This document shows, piece after piece, positions 1-13,476 of a DNA stretch of 64,000 bases. How positions within the stretch are numbered: the first letter of the stretch is position 1; every line of letters starts with the position of its first letter. The notes beneath the pieces were generated by a model. It saw only the letters and a program-made list of their open reading frames with translations. It ran no database searches and was not told the origin of the DNA. A program made the position numbers and the translations under genes. Origin of the DNA: Acanthochromis polyacanthus (Eukaryota > Chordata > Actinopteri > Pomacentridae); the NCBI RefSeq assembly GCF_021347895.1, contig NC_067132.1, positions 15,854,023 through 15,918,022 of the forward strand, written 5' to 3'.

Positions 1-205
1 CCTTCCAAGCTAAAACGGTAATTGGATGGCAAACACAGAGAGTTGAAACTAGATAAGCATTGCAGTAATGTTATGGAGTTTAGTGGTCATGCTACTACAC
101 ATGTCTGATGTGCAAGAAAAAAGTCGCCATTCTAGCGTAACATGATCTTAACCTCTCAATTACTCACACAGGAGAAGAAGCACCAAAAGGTAACAAGAGG
201 GGGAA

Positions 206-1753
206 ATGAGCCACACATGGAGGGCTAGCATATCAGCAAAGTCTTTCTTTCATACAGCCAAGAAGGATGCTGATGCTGCAGTTGAAGCAAATTATGCGGT
301 GAGCGAGTTAATTGCCAAAGCAGGAAAGCCATTCATTGGTGGGCGGTTTCTGAAGCACCGCGTGTTGCAAGTGGCCAACATTGTGCATCCAGAAAAGAAA
401 GAGCTTGTTCAGCAATATCTCTATCGACAAACACAGCGGCAGAACGGATTAACGACTTATCTAGCGACATTTATGATCAGTTTGCACGACAAAGCTGAAA
501 TTTTCCTTGACAAGCACAGACAAAACTGACAATGCTCAGCTTGCCATTGTTATGGAAGGTATTAATGAGCAGTTCGAAGTGCCATAAGAGTTGCCAAGTT
601 TGTGTCCAAAGCAGAGTCGTGTCACAGCCAAGGATATATTTCAGCAGCTGTGCGATGTGACTGAGCGTGCTGGTTTGCCAGACTGGTAGACATTATCACT
701 GATGGCATATCCATGGCAGGCAAAAAACTGACTGGTAGCACTAGTGAAAAGAAAGTTAGAGAAGGGAATGCAGATCCTTCCGTTTTTCTACACCACATCG
801 ACAAATACTGTGCAGCAAATGCTTGAAATATGAACATGTCATATCTGTTATACTGAAATGTATCAATTACACCAGGTCCAGGAGTTCTGGGCCTTTTTAG
901 AAGGAATCAAGTTAACATATGCTGATGTACTTTACTGAGGTGTGCCGGCTCTACAAGGGAAATGTCCTGAAGAGATTCTGTTCAGTTAGGAGCAGAGGTG
1001 GAGAGATTCAGAGAAGATGGCAGATGAATGTTCATGAATTCGACGATCCAAAATGGGTCATGGAGTTTGCATCCCTGGCGGACATAGCAGGAGCTGAACA
1101 TCCTTAACCTGAAGCTCCAGGGCCCAAGTCACCTCATCACCGCAGCTTATGAAATTGTGAAAGCCTTCTCCACAAAACTGAGATTGTTGGGCGCTCAGCT
1201 CTCAGCAAGAAAACCTCAGTCATTTCACAGCATGCACAGCTCTTGTGGAGGAGGGCACGGCATTCAGCGGCGATGAATATGCCTCTGCTATTGAAAACGT
1301 ACTCGAGGAATTTGATCAGCGTTCTGCTGACTTCAAGGCACACCGTGACATTTTCCAGCTGTTTGCAGACCCCTTCTCAGCTGATGTGGAGAGCGTCCCA
1401 AGTATGTTGAAAGTGGAACTTATTGACTTGCAGCGCAATAGTGAAAATAGCTAAAAAGTAAATTCAGAGGGGCACATGGGAAAGTAGACGTGACTGGACA
1501 ATTTGTGAGAGAATTACCTCCATCCTTCCCAGAGCTGTCCAAAGTGTTCATTCGGGTAATGTGCCTTTTTGGCAGAACATGTCTGTGTGAGAAACTTTTC
1601 TCAAGTATGAAGTTTAATAAATGCAAGTGCAGGTCCAGGCTCAGTGATGCCCATCTTGAAGCTGTACTCAGGGTTTCAACTGTGACCTCCATCAGGGCAA
1701 ATGTGGCTGAGCTGTGTGAGCAGCAGTGCTGCCAGGTGTCTGGCAAGAAATAG
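206..1753 (+). pseudogene. Degraded hAT-superfamily transposase (GTF2IRD2/ZBED-like)
   Basis: Conceptual translation in shifting frames reads through the order expected of a hAT transposase of the Charlie/GTF2IRD2/ZBED-like group. Near 250-400 is a segment of the type NYAVSELIAKAGKPF followed by VHPEKKE. Near 535-770 are GINEQFEVP, TAKDIFQQLCDV and a DGISMAGKKLTG stretch. Near 920-1110 are the ADVLYFTEV, NVLKRF and FASLADIAGA stretches. At 1545-1745 is the C-terminal dimerisation (hATC-like) block with CEKLFSSMKFNK and RLSDAHLEAVLRV. Several frameshifts and stops, for example near 430, 530, 585, 690 and 1108, break the frame, and no N-terminal BED finger is visible. It is a dead DNA-transposon relic rather than a host gene. 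Terminal repeats were not located. The family assignment comes from remembered motif similarity. Confidence 0.82.
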
Positions 1754-4037
1754 AATAAAGCACAGATGTACTCGAGGGATGTGCTTGTTAGCTCAGTGCA
1801 AAGTTTCGATAAGTTAAGATAAAATAAAGCCAGGAGGAGAGATGTGCAGCAACTGTTAAAAATAAACCTTCATGGGACAGATGTGTGCTTTTGTTTCTAG
1901 CCGTTGCTTAGTATGATGAAAATGTGTGAGTAATATAAATATGAAAAAGCACATATTTAAAAGTTATATGTTGCCTTATATTACCTTGAACACAGAAGGC
2001 CTTCTCCTATGAGATGACAACAACACAGCAGTGGGCCGCGGTCAATCTGAGTTCGAGACCCCTGCTAATGTCCTCAAATAAACTAGACATATTCATCATC
2101 CCCTCCACCCGACATCCCTTTCAAAAGTGCATCAAAAACACCAGAGGAGTCCAGCCAGGGGGGCATCCTGTCACCACAGACCTCCCATAAACTAGCCCGA
2201 GGCTCCATGGATTTCCAGTGACACAGAGAATCAGTCATTGTGAGCACCCCTTTAATTACCCGGATAAATAATAGATGAACCTATGTAACAGAGCCACGAG
2301 GGCTTATTGAGCCGGCTAGGCTAACTGAATGTTAGACCACAGAAGGTCTACAAATACATTATTGGACAAACTGAAAGAAAGGAGTTAGCCAATGTTATGT
2401 ACAACAAACTGACTGCAAGGACTTGATTGCGAGAGAAGCTGCCAGAGGAGGTTGGCTAGAGAGAAAGGGGCACAGAGACACATGGAGACCTTGGCTTCCA
2501 CTGGTTTTTATGTAAGCTATCATTTGTCAAATTGTCAATTGTCACACTGATGAAAAGTGGCTTTTGACATCCGGAAATGTTTGTTGAGTCCAAATGCTGT
2601 AAAATATCCATCCAACACATCATCTCATAAAGCACCCACTGGCCGTTGTAACACTGCCAAATGTGTGTATTCATTTTGGTAACCATACACCATGAAATAT
2701 GACCAGCAGTCAACACAGAAGAACACTATCTGATGAAGCTGCTCTCTACATTTTGTGAGACTTAACACTGGAGCCATATATTTTTTTTGCATCGTTTCAA
2801 AAGTTAGTTTAAATTTCACTCGACAGTTAGATGTGAAAGCAGGAAAGGAAAGGTGTCTGTGTGTGTGTGTGAGCGTGTGTACGTGTTTTAATGTCTGCCT
2901 TTATGTGTGGTTGCTTCATCCAAAACATCTCATTATGCGGTCTGTGCTCGCATTGGCACAGGGCACCAGATCTGTTGACAAAAATTGTTTGGTGATGGTT
3001 CCAAGACATGAAAAATTAATCTGGACCAAAAAATTTAGATTAACAGCTCAAGCAAAGCGTTGGCAAGCCTGGGGGTGGCGGTTGGTAGTTGGAGGGTGGT
3101 CAGGAAAGGCAGAGGATGAGGAGGATTGAAAATTAAATAAGTCATACTGAAAGAGTGTAGAGTGAATGAGCAGCCTGAGCAGAGATTTTATGTTTCAATG
3201 CAACATTTTCCAAGGAAGGGGAGAGCAAAATCAAGCTAATTACATCTTAAGATTCACCCTGTAACATGTAGCAAATGTGACGAGAGGCAGAGAAAAGTGA
3301 AAGGAACGATTAAAAAGAAGGTTGAAAGAAGTGGGAGAGGGATAGAGAGTCTTAAAACAAAGTATCTTACTCACCGGCAAAGCAAATCTAATCACACATA
3401 CACACACGGCCTCACTTTTAACATCAGTTGCTATGCTGCGCTAAGTTGCATTCAGGTGCACAGGGACTTTTTTACCACGTATTTCAGTGCTGAAAATTAC
3501 ATTTAGTATTTTTTGAAGGTCTTTTTTTTCCAACATTAAATGAGTAACTGATATAAATGCGTTGTTTTTACATGAGGCCTCTTTTTAAAGGGGTAATGTT
3601 GGACTTGCATTCAGTAGCTTGTCTTTGGCTATGTTACGCACAGTTTTATTCATGTTCCTGACTCCAAGTTGCTTTGATTTTCTGTTGCTTCATGCTTCAC
3701 CCTTAGATGCATGAGTGCTTGAATGTACACTCTGCTGTAAATGGATCAAAAATTACCTGCATTAGAATCAATGTGTTTTTATGCCATTTTTGTCATTTTG
3801 GTTGAGAATAATAACTCGCATTATTGTTTGTGTTGTAGTTTTGTCTGCGGAATAATGATGTTATGTTTGAAATATGTTTTGTTTTCTTTATAGCAGATTT
3901 TGAACATTTTGATATTTGAAAAAGAAAAATATTACACAGAACAGCAATAGAAGGACATCACCATCAGCTTGGGGTGGTAATAGAAATATTTCACTTTCTT
4001 TAAAAGTATAAAAAGTTAGTTTTAAATTTTAAATGGA

Positions 4038-4310
4038 ATGATATATAAACAAGAAGTTTTACCAAACTTGGACTGCCCGGCGACAAAGATGACCCCTGTG
4101 ACCTTGAAAATGAGGTCACGGTCACCAAATTCGAACTTTACCTGTGTGTTATTATGGTACACATGTGTACCAAATATGGTGAGGCTACATCAATATTTTA
4201 TCGAGTTATCGTGCGGAAACCAAAGTGTTACAGACAAACACGCAAGCAAGACCATGCAGGTGAAAACAATACCTTCCGGCAAACGCAGTTTTGCCGGGCG
4301 GTAATAAAAT
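4038..4310 (+). repeat. SINE-like dispersed repeat ending in a hairpin
   Basis: The block resembles a dispersed fish/aquatic-animal repeat that I have seen repeatedly but cannot name. It carries gtgaccttgaaaatgaggtc-type motifs, then caaatatggtgaggc, then a cggaaaccaaagtgttacag motif. It ends in a perfect 8-bp stem, CCGGCAAA at 4276-4283 and TTTGCCGG at 4290-4297, with a six-base loop, followed by an A-rich end (taataaaataaa). The 88-codon open frame inside it shows no protein-like signal. Boundaries are approximate. Confidence 0.5.
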
Positions 4311-7300
4311 AAACATCTTTTTTCAGTAATGGTTGTTATATAAATGATGATATATTTTCATTGCAAAGATATTGCAAGAAAATGACCTCACTGGGTCATT
4401 TTATGCGCTTAAAACTTGAACAATGTAGGGAAGGTAACTGCTTTTTCTGCCCTTCTCTGCCACAGCACAAGCTGAATTTAGTGGATATATTTTGCTTTTA
4501 TAAGGTTTGGATTCAGGATGTTGATGCTGCGACAGCAAAAAATTCTCAACTTTGCTTTGGCTGCACACTTTGCAGAAAATGCAGTGCACATTGTTGACCG
4601 TTTTATCACATCTCAGTGTTTCCCACAGGCTGCACATTTGCATAGCATAGTGGGTTGGGTAACGTGACTGATGGGCATACAGGGACTCATGCAGTTTAGT
4701 TGGTGAGGATAACCCAGACTGTTTGTGTAGCGACAATTAGCACACGTCCCCTAAACATCTTATGTCCAGACTATCAGTAGATGATATCATGTTGAAGTGT
4801 TCTCACATGCATTAGTAGATGCTAGCTAGGCAGCTGGGTCCTCATTTAATGCCATGCACACAACTCAGACAGGTATATGAGGTGATTTGATGTAGGAGTT
4901 ACTGAAGTTGAAGCCAATTTTATCTGTCTCGTCGGGCCTCCCTGATGCACAAGCACTCACAGGCACCCTGCTAAATGTCAGGTGCACCGGTGCAACCAGT
5001 GTAAATATTTCGTAGCAATTCACAGATTTTTGGATTGCATGCGTGCCCAAATTGGTCGCACTCTGGGACCCTGACACGCCATAAACATTACTTTACAGAG
5101 AGAGAAAGCACTATTTCGTGGAAATAACTTTTTCCACGAGCAGCATTGAAAAACAGCGTAATTCTGAGACCAACAGTAAGGATGAGATTTCATTTGAAAA
5201 ATGAGCATTTAAAGAGAGCGTCTTTTTAAATAATCGATACATTTATTTTAGTAATGGAAGTCACAGCTATTTTGCAACACTGACACCTGAATGAATTTCT
5301 TTTCTGTTAAAATAGGATAAGCTCTTCTTTTTCAATCTCTCTCTCTCTTTTTTTTTTTTTTTTACCTCACAACAAATTTCATATTTACAAATGTTGAGAT
5401 TTAGATGGTCATTTTAGTTCCCACTGTGGTGCTATGTGAATTGCAATCAAATGGGCTCCCACCCTGAGGTCTGGATGATTGTTATTCACTCCACTGCCAT
5501 CTGCTATTTCATGCCACAGGACTCTGGGAGCCCTGAGCACAAAGGTGCATAATGAGACTTTGTAGTGAATTTACAGCAAAACAGGATGTGTAATACACAG
5601 CTAAGTACACACTGAATGATAGCAGAACTTTGATATACGCCATTTCCTGAATGAACGTGTTCTACAGTGTCAGGAAAATTATTTGTTGTTCATTATGAGG
5701 TCAAGCAGGAGAGGTGAGTCCAGCAGTCAGAAAATCATCTGTGCTTTTTAAAAAAATCATTATTCTTCTATTTTTTTTAATACCAGATATGAATGTGTCA
5801 GAGCACCATTTTTAGACTTAAAAAAAAATCATTGCCGTGAGTGCTTTGTGTCTGTGTGTCTGATTGGTGTTTTCACTTCTTTTGGTGTCGCTAAGCACTT
5901 GACTACAAAACAGTGAAGTTGCATTCCATCACTGTTGCATCTTTTATTTACCAAAAAACACAATATGTCTTTTATGTCCTGTACTTCTCCTTTGATTTGC
6001 GACGTGAGACTCGAGCTGCTTTGTAGCTTTTGCTGCTGTGATGTGTTCATAGGATGTGGGAGCTTCCAAGACTTCAAGGTCACCTGCTTAAGAGAAGAAA
6101 AAAAAAAGAAGCGTTCTGCACTGTTTGGCAGCTAACGTTCAAACTAAAGCATATGTTTAACTGCTGAAGATATGTTTTCTTCTTTATTTCTTGTCTTTTG
6201 TGCTTTTTTAAAATGCATACACTTCATCTAACCTACTGAAGTGTCCATGCCTATCATATTTCACACAGTGACTCATACTGGCATAATTTCCAGCATATCG
6301 ATGTAATCAGGGACAACGTATCTTGTGTTTACTTCGCAATTTTTGTCAAAGGCTGAAGGCACTGGCAAATGGGAGGAACAACCATCTGTAATGCCAATTA
6401 GAAGGGCCTTTCCTATGCTGTGGAACATCTGTTAATTTGTGTCCTATACCTCTTTGTGAAGCCCACTAGGGAGCTGCTGTCGCGCAGTTTCAGTTGTACA
6501 GGACAACATGCCCATGTAGCTGCTTGCTAATTAGCAAATGGCCACTTGACCGGTTTTTAAACCCATTCTCTGTGACCCTAAAAGAAATGGGGAATTTCAA
6601 GTAGTTTGGATAGCAATTTTAGCTTCAGCGTTGCTCTAATTTGCAGTGTTTGCCCTTTCTAAATAATGCAGATATGTCAGGCAACTGTACAAGACAGGGA
6701 TGGTCATTCAGTGCAGGTGGTTCGGAGGTTGTGTGGCAGTCACGAGATGTCAGAAAACAAAGAGTTTCTGCTGTTAACAACTTGTTTACAGCAACATGTT
6801 TTGTAGGCCATCAAGTGCAGCACTCCTGTTTTTCCTGTTATAATTAGATGAGAAATGAAGAACGCTTATCAACACATTAAACAAGCGGACATTTCAACCA
6901 CATTATATGAGTGAATATTCATATTTGTTTCGTCAATAAATGACTGATTAGGCCCTTAAGGCAGGCACTGAGTTTTACTCATCAAGTGAGGACCTCCCAT
7001 TATACATATGCAGTGTTTGTTTTGGCAAACCTTCTACATGCTGACTCTCATCACCAAATTTTTACTGAAATAGCTGAACAAAAACCTTTCCAAGACTGAT
7101 GGAGATCATCAGACGAAAATAACTGAGCTGGACCACATTGACTTTATAAATATTGCAGAAGAAATTGGGTCACTGGAGGAGACTTCTAAAACAAGAAAAC
7201 ACAATTTAGCTTAAGCCCAGTCTTCTCCAGAGGTACTTTGTCAAATTGAAATGTGAATTTGGGCAAAAAAGTGGAAAACAGAAAGCAGAGGCCAAGGCAG

Positions 7301-9297
7301 CTCCCAGCCACACCAGAGACCAAAGGCATGCACAGACGGAGACTCTCACATTCACTGGCAGTTTGGAGAGTCAGACTGCATCTCCGTGCAGCTGTTGGCA
7401 CTTCTGACAGCTTCCACTGTGTTCATGACATGGGTCCAGAAAAAGCCCCCAAGTCCCCAAACTTCAGCACTCAGTGTTGTTGAGAGGACAGACTTGACAG
7501 CACCACACCAAAACTCCTCACACAATGGTTTCACATTCATTAAATAAAGATAGCAGAGTTTTCTGTTGTATTTTTCCCCCCAGTCTGCTCAGCAGTGTGG
7601 TGAGAAACACTGAATGTTCTGCACCGGCTGACTGACTTACTGACCCCATTGTTAAAACATGCGTGGGAAAGGTGAGGGTAACAAACTTACTTAACAAATC
7701 CATCCATTTCCCCCCCTTTTTTTCTTATCTGGTGACTTAGAAAATATGTTGTGACTTAGACTGTAGTTTTGTGCACTAATTCTCTCTACAGGGCTATTTG
7801 TGAGAATGGCCAAAGCGGCAGGGATATTTTAAAAGAGTTTGTGTGTGACAATTCCTTGTGTTATTATGATATATTCTGCATGCCAAAGTTTTGTTGTGTG
7901 GCTGTGATCTATGCTTTTGTGCCACATAATCTTTAGGATGTCATGTATTTCACCCTGGATGTATTATGCTCTATTTGTATCCAACTCCTTTTAGCTCCAG
8001 AGATGTGGCAGTGATGTAAGGCTCTTTGAACAAGCTGGCCAAACACTGTCTTCCCGTGGCTTTGGTCCCACCTGGCCACAGCCAGCTGACACATTTCCTG
8101 GTTGCTATTTTTCCACATCCTAGTTATTTACCTACCTGGAAATGTCACTAAGAAGACTTTGGAAGGCAGCCATTCCCTTTGCTCTCACCTCCCGTATTCC
8201 ATCTGTCTTCCTTTTTTTTCATCCTATCTATCTCCTTTCTATCCTACGTACATACCCTCTCTGTTCCTCCTCTCATATCACTCTATCATGCGTGAAACTA
8301 TCTCTCGGTCAGCAGGGAATAGGCTGACATTTGCACTTGGATATTGTACTCATTTGCTTGCCCTAAAGTACCTGAACATACAGAGCCCTCCTTTGCACTT
8401 GAGACATCGGCAAATATCAATGGCCATGATCTCACATTCAGGTTCGGAGCATATGACCATGTGGTCTGCATTCATGAATGGTTTCTACATTTTTTCGCCA
8501 ACCAGGTGCTGGTCACATACTGAGCAAGCACGTGGTATTTTTGGTGTTTGGAACGTGAGACTGTGCACTCAGTGTGTGTATTTGTGCAGGTGTGTAATCC
8601 TAATAATTTTATTACTTACTTGATATGCCTTCATAATCTATTCTCCTGTATATTACAGGGCTACAGTTTGTGTGCACCAGCTGGTTTCATCGGGGTGTAT
8701 CGGTGAATAATTGATGGATATGAATCGAGATCTCTTTCAAGGTTTAATTAGCAACAAGAAAAACACAGTAGTTGACCTTTCCCACACACATACAATATAC
8801 CTGTGTGGGTAACTCTGCTACCACTGCTATTTAATCATCCCAAAACGATGAATCAGTGCGTTACAGTTGTAGATTCAGGTGTAATCCTTTAGGGTGCTGA
8901 AGAACAGGAAAACAGATATTAGATTTATCACAATGAAGATCAAGGCTACAGCTGAACCCAAATAACCCATTTATTTCTAAAGTCCAAGTGTAATTATACA
9001 GATAGTAGCATACAGATGGCATTGTATTTTCAATTTTTGACAGTTTACATACACAGTACAGTCTATTTATTATATAGTAGACACTGAGATATGTAGAGTT
9101 AAAGACAGGCTTCGCTCTTAGGGGTAACTGTGTACTTTTCTTTGGTCTAAAATTAACTGCAGAAAAACTTTTGACAGTGTGCAGATACCGGGCAGCAACC
9201 ACGAAGCCTGTGCCAAGAAATGCAATTCCTCTTATTTACCACTTGAATCTGGCTCCATAAGCGAGTCATTCTCTTTAGACCCCTATGCTAAAACACC

Positions 9298-9837
9298 CTA
9301 GCCTAGCCGCGCTAGACCCAGGTCTGAAGACACAAGGGTCTAGGAATTCTCGACAGGGAGGGAGGCGGGCTAAAAGGTTGTCTTTCAAATCACTCTGCAG
9401 CAATTGGGTAGGTATACAACCAATCAGCGCAACGAATAGGCTGACGTAGTTCCTAGAGCGCCGGAAATCAGAGGATGCGGTAGTTCGGTGAAGCCTTATT
9501 TATACAGTCAATGGGTGAAGCTCAAGTTTATTACAGACATGTTAACAGAAAGATTATTCAGAGTCGGTTCTAATGGAGCTCAACGACCCTGGCAGAGAAT
9601 TGAATTCGTTGCCGTGGGTTGTCTAGCGCGGCTAGGCTAGTTGTTTCCGGTTGTTTCTGTCAGAATCGTCGTGCCTCTGTCATCACTTAGTTACGTCCGC
9701 CTTCTGACTCTACACTTCATGGTGATTCGTCGGCCAGTTTTAGGAGCATCCAACCTCGAGGCTTACCGAGGGTAACTAGACCCACCCTGGTAGAGAATTA
9801 AATTCGTGGCTGTGGGTTGTCTAGGGCGGCTAGGCTA
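9298..9837. mobile_element. Non-autonomous DNA element with 20-bp inverted repeats
   Basis: CTAGCCTAGCCGCGCTAGAC at 9298-9317 is the exact reverse complement of the sequence at 9621-9640. About 49 bases around the right arm (9591-9639, a gagaattgaattcgt motif followed by tgggttgtctag) recur as a direct copy at 9789-9837 with about five differences, so the right end is duplicated and a second, slightly larger unit ends near 9837. The interior is non-coding, GC-richer than its surroundings, and contains a caaccaatcagcgcaacg motif that resembles one inside the element at 41043-41809. It looks like a MITE-type derivative of a DNA transposon, possibly Harbinger/ISL2EU-like, but the superfamily is unproven. 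Confidence 0.6.
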
Positions 9838-12800
9838 AAAACACCCAGGTTTACAACAGAAATAAACAAGTTTTCAGTCTGGTATAGAAAACAGTTGTGG
9901 ACTCTGTAGCAAATTGTCTCATTCATTACAACTGTACAGGCAGCAAATTTTGATCAAACTCATTTGTTTGTATTGTATTAGAGCTTAAAGTTATGCTTAG
10001 GAGCGTGGTCATTTTGAGTGATAGAATAGTCCATCTTAGCTCCACTCATGCTCGACTTCTGTAAACTTTTAGATAATAGATTTGTCCATTTTTATGTATA
10101 GTCTACTGCAAATACATTCTGAAAAAATGAGTTAAAAGTAAATTGTATTGCTTTATTCAAACATAAGCCACATACTGCAACAATTCAGCTTTATAAAGAT
10201 ATCTGAAGCCACAGAAAGGTGTTTTTTCCCTTCTTTTCAGAGATTTCACAATATATTGGCTTTATTACAACAACACTGTTTTTTTCTGTTGTGTCCTTGG
10301 TTCTTTATTATCTTCCCATCACCATGAGCAGACCAGCAATTCTATTAGTAGAGATTAAAGATGAAAAATGTTCGCAAAACAGTGTGTGCTTCTAACCACA
10401 GTTACAACAAATCACAGCCATGCAAAATCCAGTTTATCATAGCATCATCTAACTATATGCTTAAAGGAAGCCAACAAATCCCATGATGACTAAACACAGA
10501 TTGCTGCTTTTCTCATTCGTAATAGAATAAAAGAGCAGGACTTAGCCAGCTTGTGTATGTGTGTACTGTATTTTACATTGCAGACAATCAGTTAATTTAT
10601 CATTGAAGTGCTTTGAGTTCGAAAGAAGCTTGAACACTATTTGAACAACTGCTGTTATAAACTCAGAGTGTATTACACAGTTTGGTTCCCATTCGCCGCA
10701 TAGACTAAAATACTGGCAATGCTGTAGGGAATGGTCAGTTTTCACGAAGAAACCTCATATAGACAGTAAGACATTCATATTTTTCTTTCTTCAAGTTTAA
10801 TTTTTTAAAAGTCTTTCTTTCTATTCAAGATAGTCTTGAGACTTTTATGACATGAACTCCATTAATCTGTCCTCTTTTCCACAATACAACATAATACAAA
10901 AGCGGTACATTTCTGAGGTTTTGAAGCAGTTGGTTTTCATTGTGGGGAAAATGACTGAATTCCTGACCTTGTCTCAGAGCAACGTGAAAATTCTAATTAT
11001 AAGGAGCCACTGTGCATCATTAGCATTAAGAAAATGAAACATTTAATTATGAATACAATTGAATCACGACAGGTGAAAGTACTGTATCTCTTCTTGATTG
11101 TGGCCTCCTCATGAATAGACGCAGAATGATGGAGATTCAACCCAAAGTCAAATTGTTGCCCTCAGGGGTGTTATGTACAGAATATAACAGCAGACGTAAA
11201 ATTTAAACACCGAATAGGTGCACATGGCGAGGAATGCCATCATATGAGTGATTATTACAAACTAGTAAGGGAGAAGACGGTGGAACTTGCACATCCAGTA
11301 GCAACAGCAGAAGTAAGCTGTACAGATGCAACCAAGTGCAAGGAGGACGACTGAACCCTAACCCAGCTAATGTGTACTTCAAGCACATGCACTGCAAAAG
11401 CAAAATCAAAACAAGCTACATGTGGGCAGAATATATGCAAACATGTTCTGCCACTTTGCAAAATACAAACAGTAATATTGAAATGCTGCCTCAGGAGGTG
11501 TTACCATTATTGCAATTAGAGACTGTTAAACCTTAGCTTCCAGAGGTGCGTGTTGTTACCGCTGTGTATCTCCACGTTTTGTAGTCAAACCACATTTGTA
11601 TCTCGGCGTGTTTGCAGATATAATAAATTAAAGAGTGCAGAATATGTCAATTTACAGGTTTATAATTTTATTTTGAGGGTCTACTAGAATAGCTTTGCAT
11701 GCTTTAATGTCCAAAAAAAAACCACATCATTGTCCTCCTATACATGACTGCACCACCTCTGTCCAACCTCTGTCAGAAATGCTGCGTATTAGTTCCTGCT
11801 TCTTCTTTGAAAGCCAAGTCTGGTCCAATTATTCAAGAAAAATTAGGCCAAATACCTTTTTTTGTTGCCATTGTCATCAATAATATCAATTATACAAGTA
11901 AGCCACTGGATCCTCAATTCGTCAATTGCCAGGGGTGCTTGAAAATTCTTCTGCTCACTTTTTTTGCCATCAACAACACATTGGCATCCTTTAGTTGCAG
12001 CGGAGACGCCAGAGGTAAACCCAGTTCATACTTTCCATGTCTGCTTGTCTTCAAAGCTATCTGTGACAAATTTTCTCTGTGGACATACGTGGGCAGCCAA
12101 AAAATTTGTGACCACATAGAGTGCACTGCAAGTACAGCGACTACACATTCATCAGTGAAAAAAAGGTGGTTTTATGGCAAATGCTTGCTAAGAAGAAAGA
12201 CGATGGTGGAGTCATTATGCACATTTTAAATTCATCATCAGACTTTTGAGGCATTTTGATTTGTTCATGCTTTCCAATGTGCCCAAACACAGTAGGAAGT
12301 TGTAAAGTCAATAAAAATTAAACTATGAATTGGTCTTTAGAGGTAGCATAAGTGGCTCTAGTGAGTCAAAAACAATGGCAGACTGTGAGGCAGCTGCTAT
12401 TGTATCAGGACGTCCCCACCTAGCTGCTAGGCGGACATTATGCAAATGTTTCAAACGATGATGTAGTTACGTCAGAAAAGGCTGGGCCGCCAACGAGGCA
12501 TTACAGGCAGGTAAACAGCAGCGTTTTCTGTGGGATAGAATGCTTTTGTTTGGCATGGACTTTGAGCTTTGCAACTTTGTGCTTCTTTCAAATGCACAAA
12601 AAAAGTTAGATAACTCCAAGGAAAATGACGAGAGAGATGTGCTGCATTATTAGCCGGGGTCATAACCATATTTTCATATTCTCATCACTGAAACCTTTTC
12701 ACATAGTGCTGCCAATGTGTGAGAAAGAGAATGTGTGTGGGAGATAGAGAACCTTATTTTCACTAATTAAGGTGCAAGAATAATTTCCGAGACGCTTGAG

Positions 12801-13427
12801 CATGACCCAAAGATTTCTTGTAATTTCATGACCAGATGCTGCTGCATGAGAGGTGCACCTGTGGCACAGCTGCAAACGGAGATAAGCCGGGACACATCGC
12901 TAGGCGTGCTGGCATGAGTTGAAACCAGTGACATCGGCTCACCTAAGTCCTTCTAAAAGAATCGCTCTCCCTTGCATGGCATAAAAACATTTTTATAATA
13001 GAGAAGGGAGGGACTGATAAAGTCACACTCCCTGAGCCCATTTCTTTGCATATCCCTGCTGTGGCGTACATCACTGCTCTTTGTGTGGCGGTGAATCTGT
13101 GAGCTGGTGGATTTTACTAATATTCACGTTTGAGGTTAATGTGCCAGAGATGTCATTAGTTTGTACTTTAGAAAATACAAACCTCTCTCAGGTCAGGAGG
13201 TAGGCCGCAGAGCATTTCCCCTTCCTGAATACATACACACATATTCACATTTTTTTTCTTTTTATGTGCCAACCTGTAGCACAAACTAATACGTCAAAAG
13301 AGCCCACAGTCTAAAAAGCTAGCACGGTTTTGACCCTCACTCGGTGTACTGTACATGCTCGCAGGCACTGTACCACACATGCACAGCAGAACAAACAATC
13401 CCGTTTCTTCTAAACCTGACTCTCCCT

Positions 13428-13430
<3 letters not shown>

Positions 13431-13474
<44 letters not shown>
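13431..13474 (+). repeat. (AC)22 microsatellite
   Basis: A perfect 44-base AC dinucleotide run, followed by a short interrupted CA-rich tail to about 13491. The short open frames across it are low-complexity artefacts. Confidence 0.97.

Positions 13475-13476
<2 letters not shown>

Noticed and set aside
8102..8623. 173-codon open frame with a hydrophobic start, considered as a signal-peptide exon
   Set aside because: It overlaps a C/T-rich tract, does not resemble a Caspr signal peptide and has no donor leaving a phase-1 C to join exon 2.
11744..12229. 161-codon open frame and the opposing minus-strand frame
   Set aside because: Neither strand shows a recognisable domain. The minus-strand frame has a few transposase-like words but no motif that can be defended.
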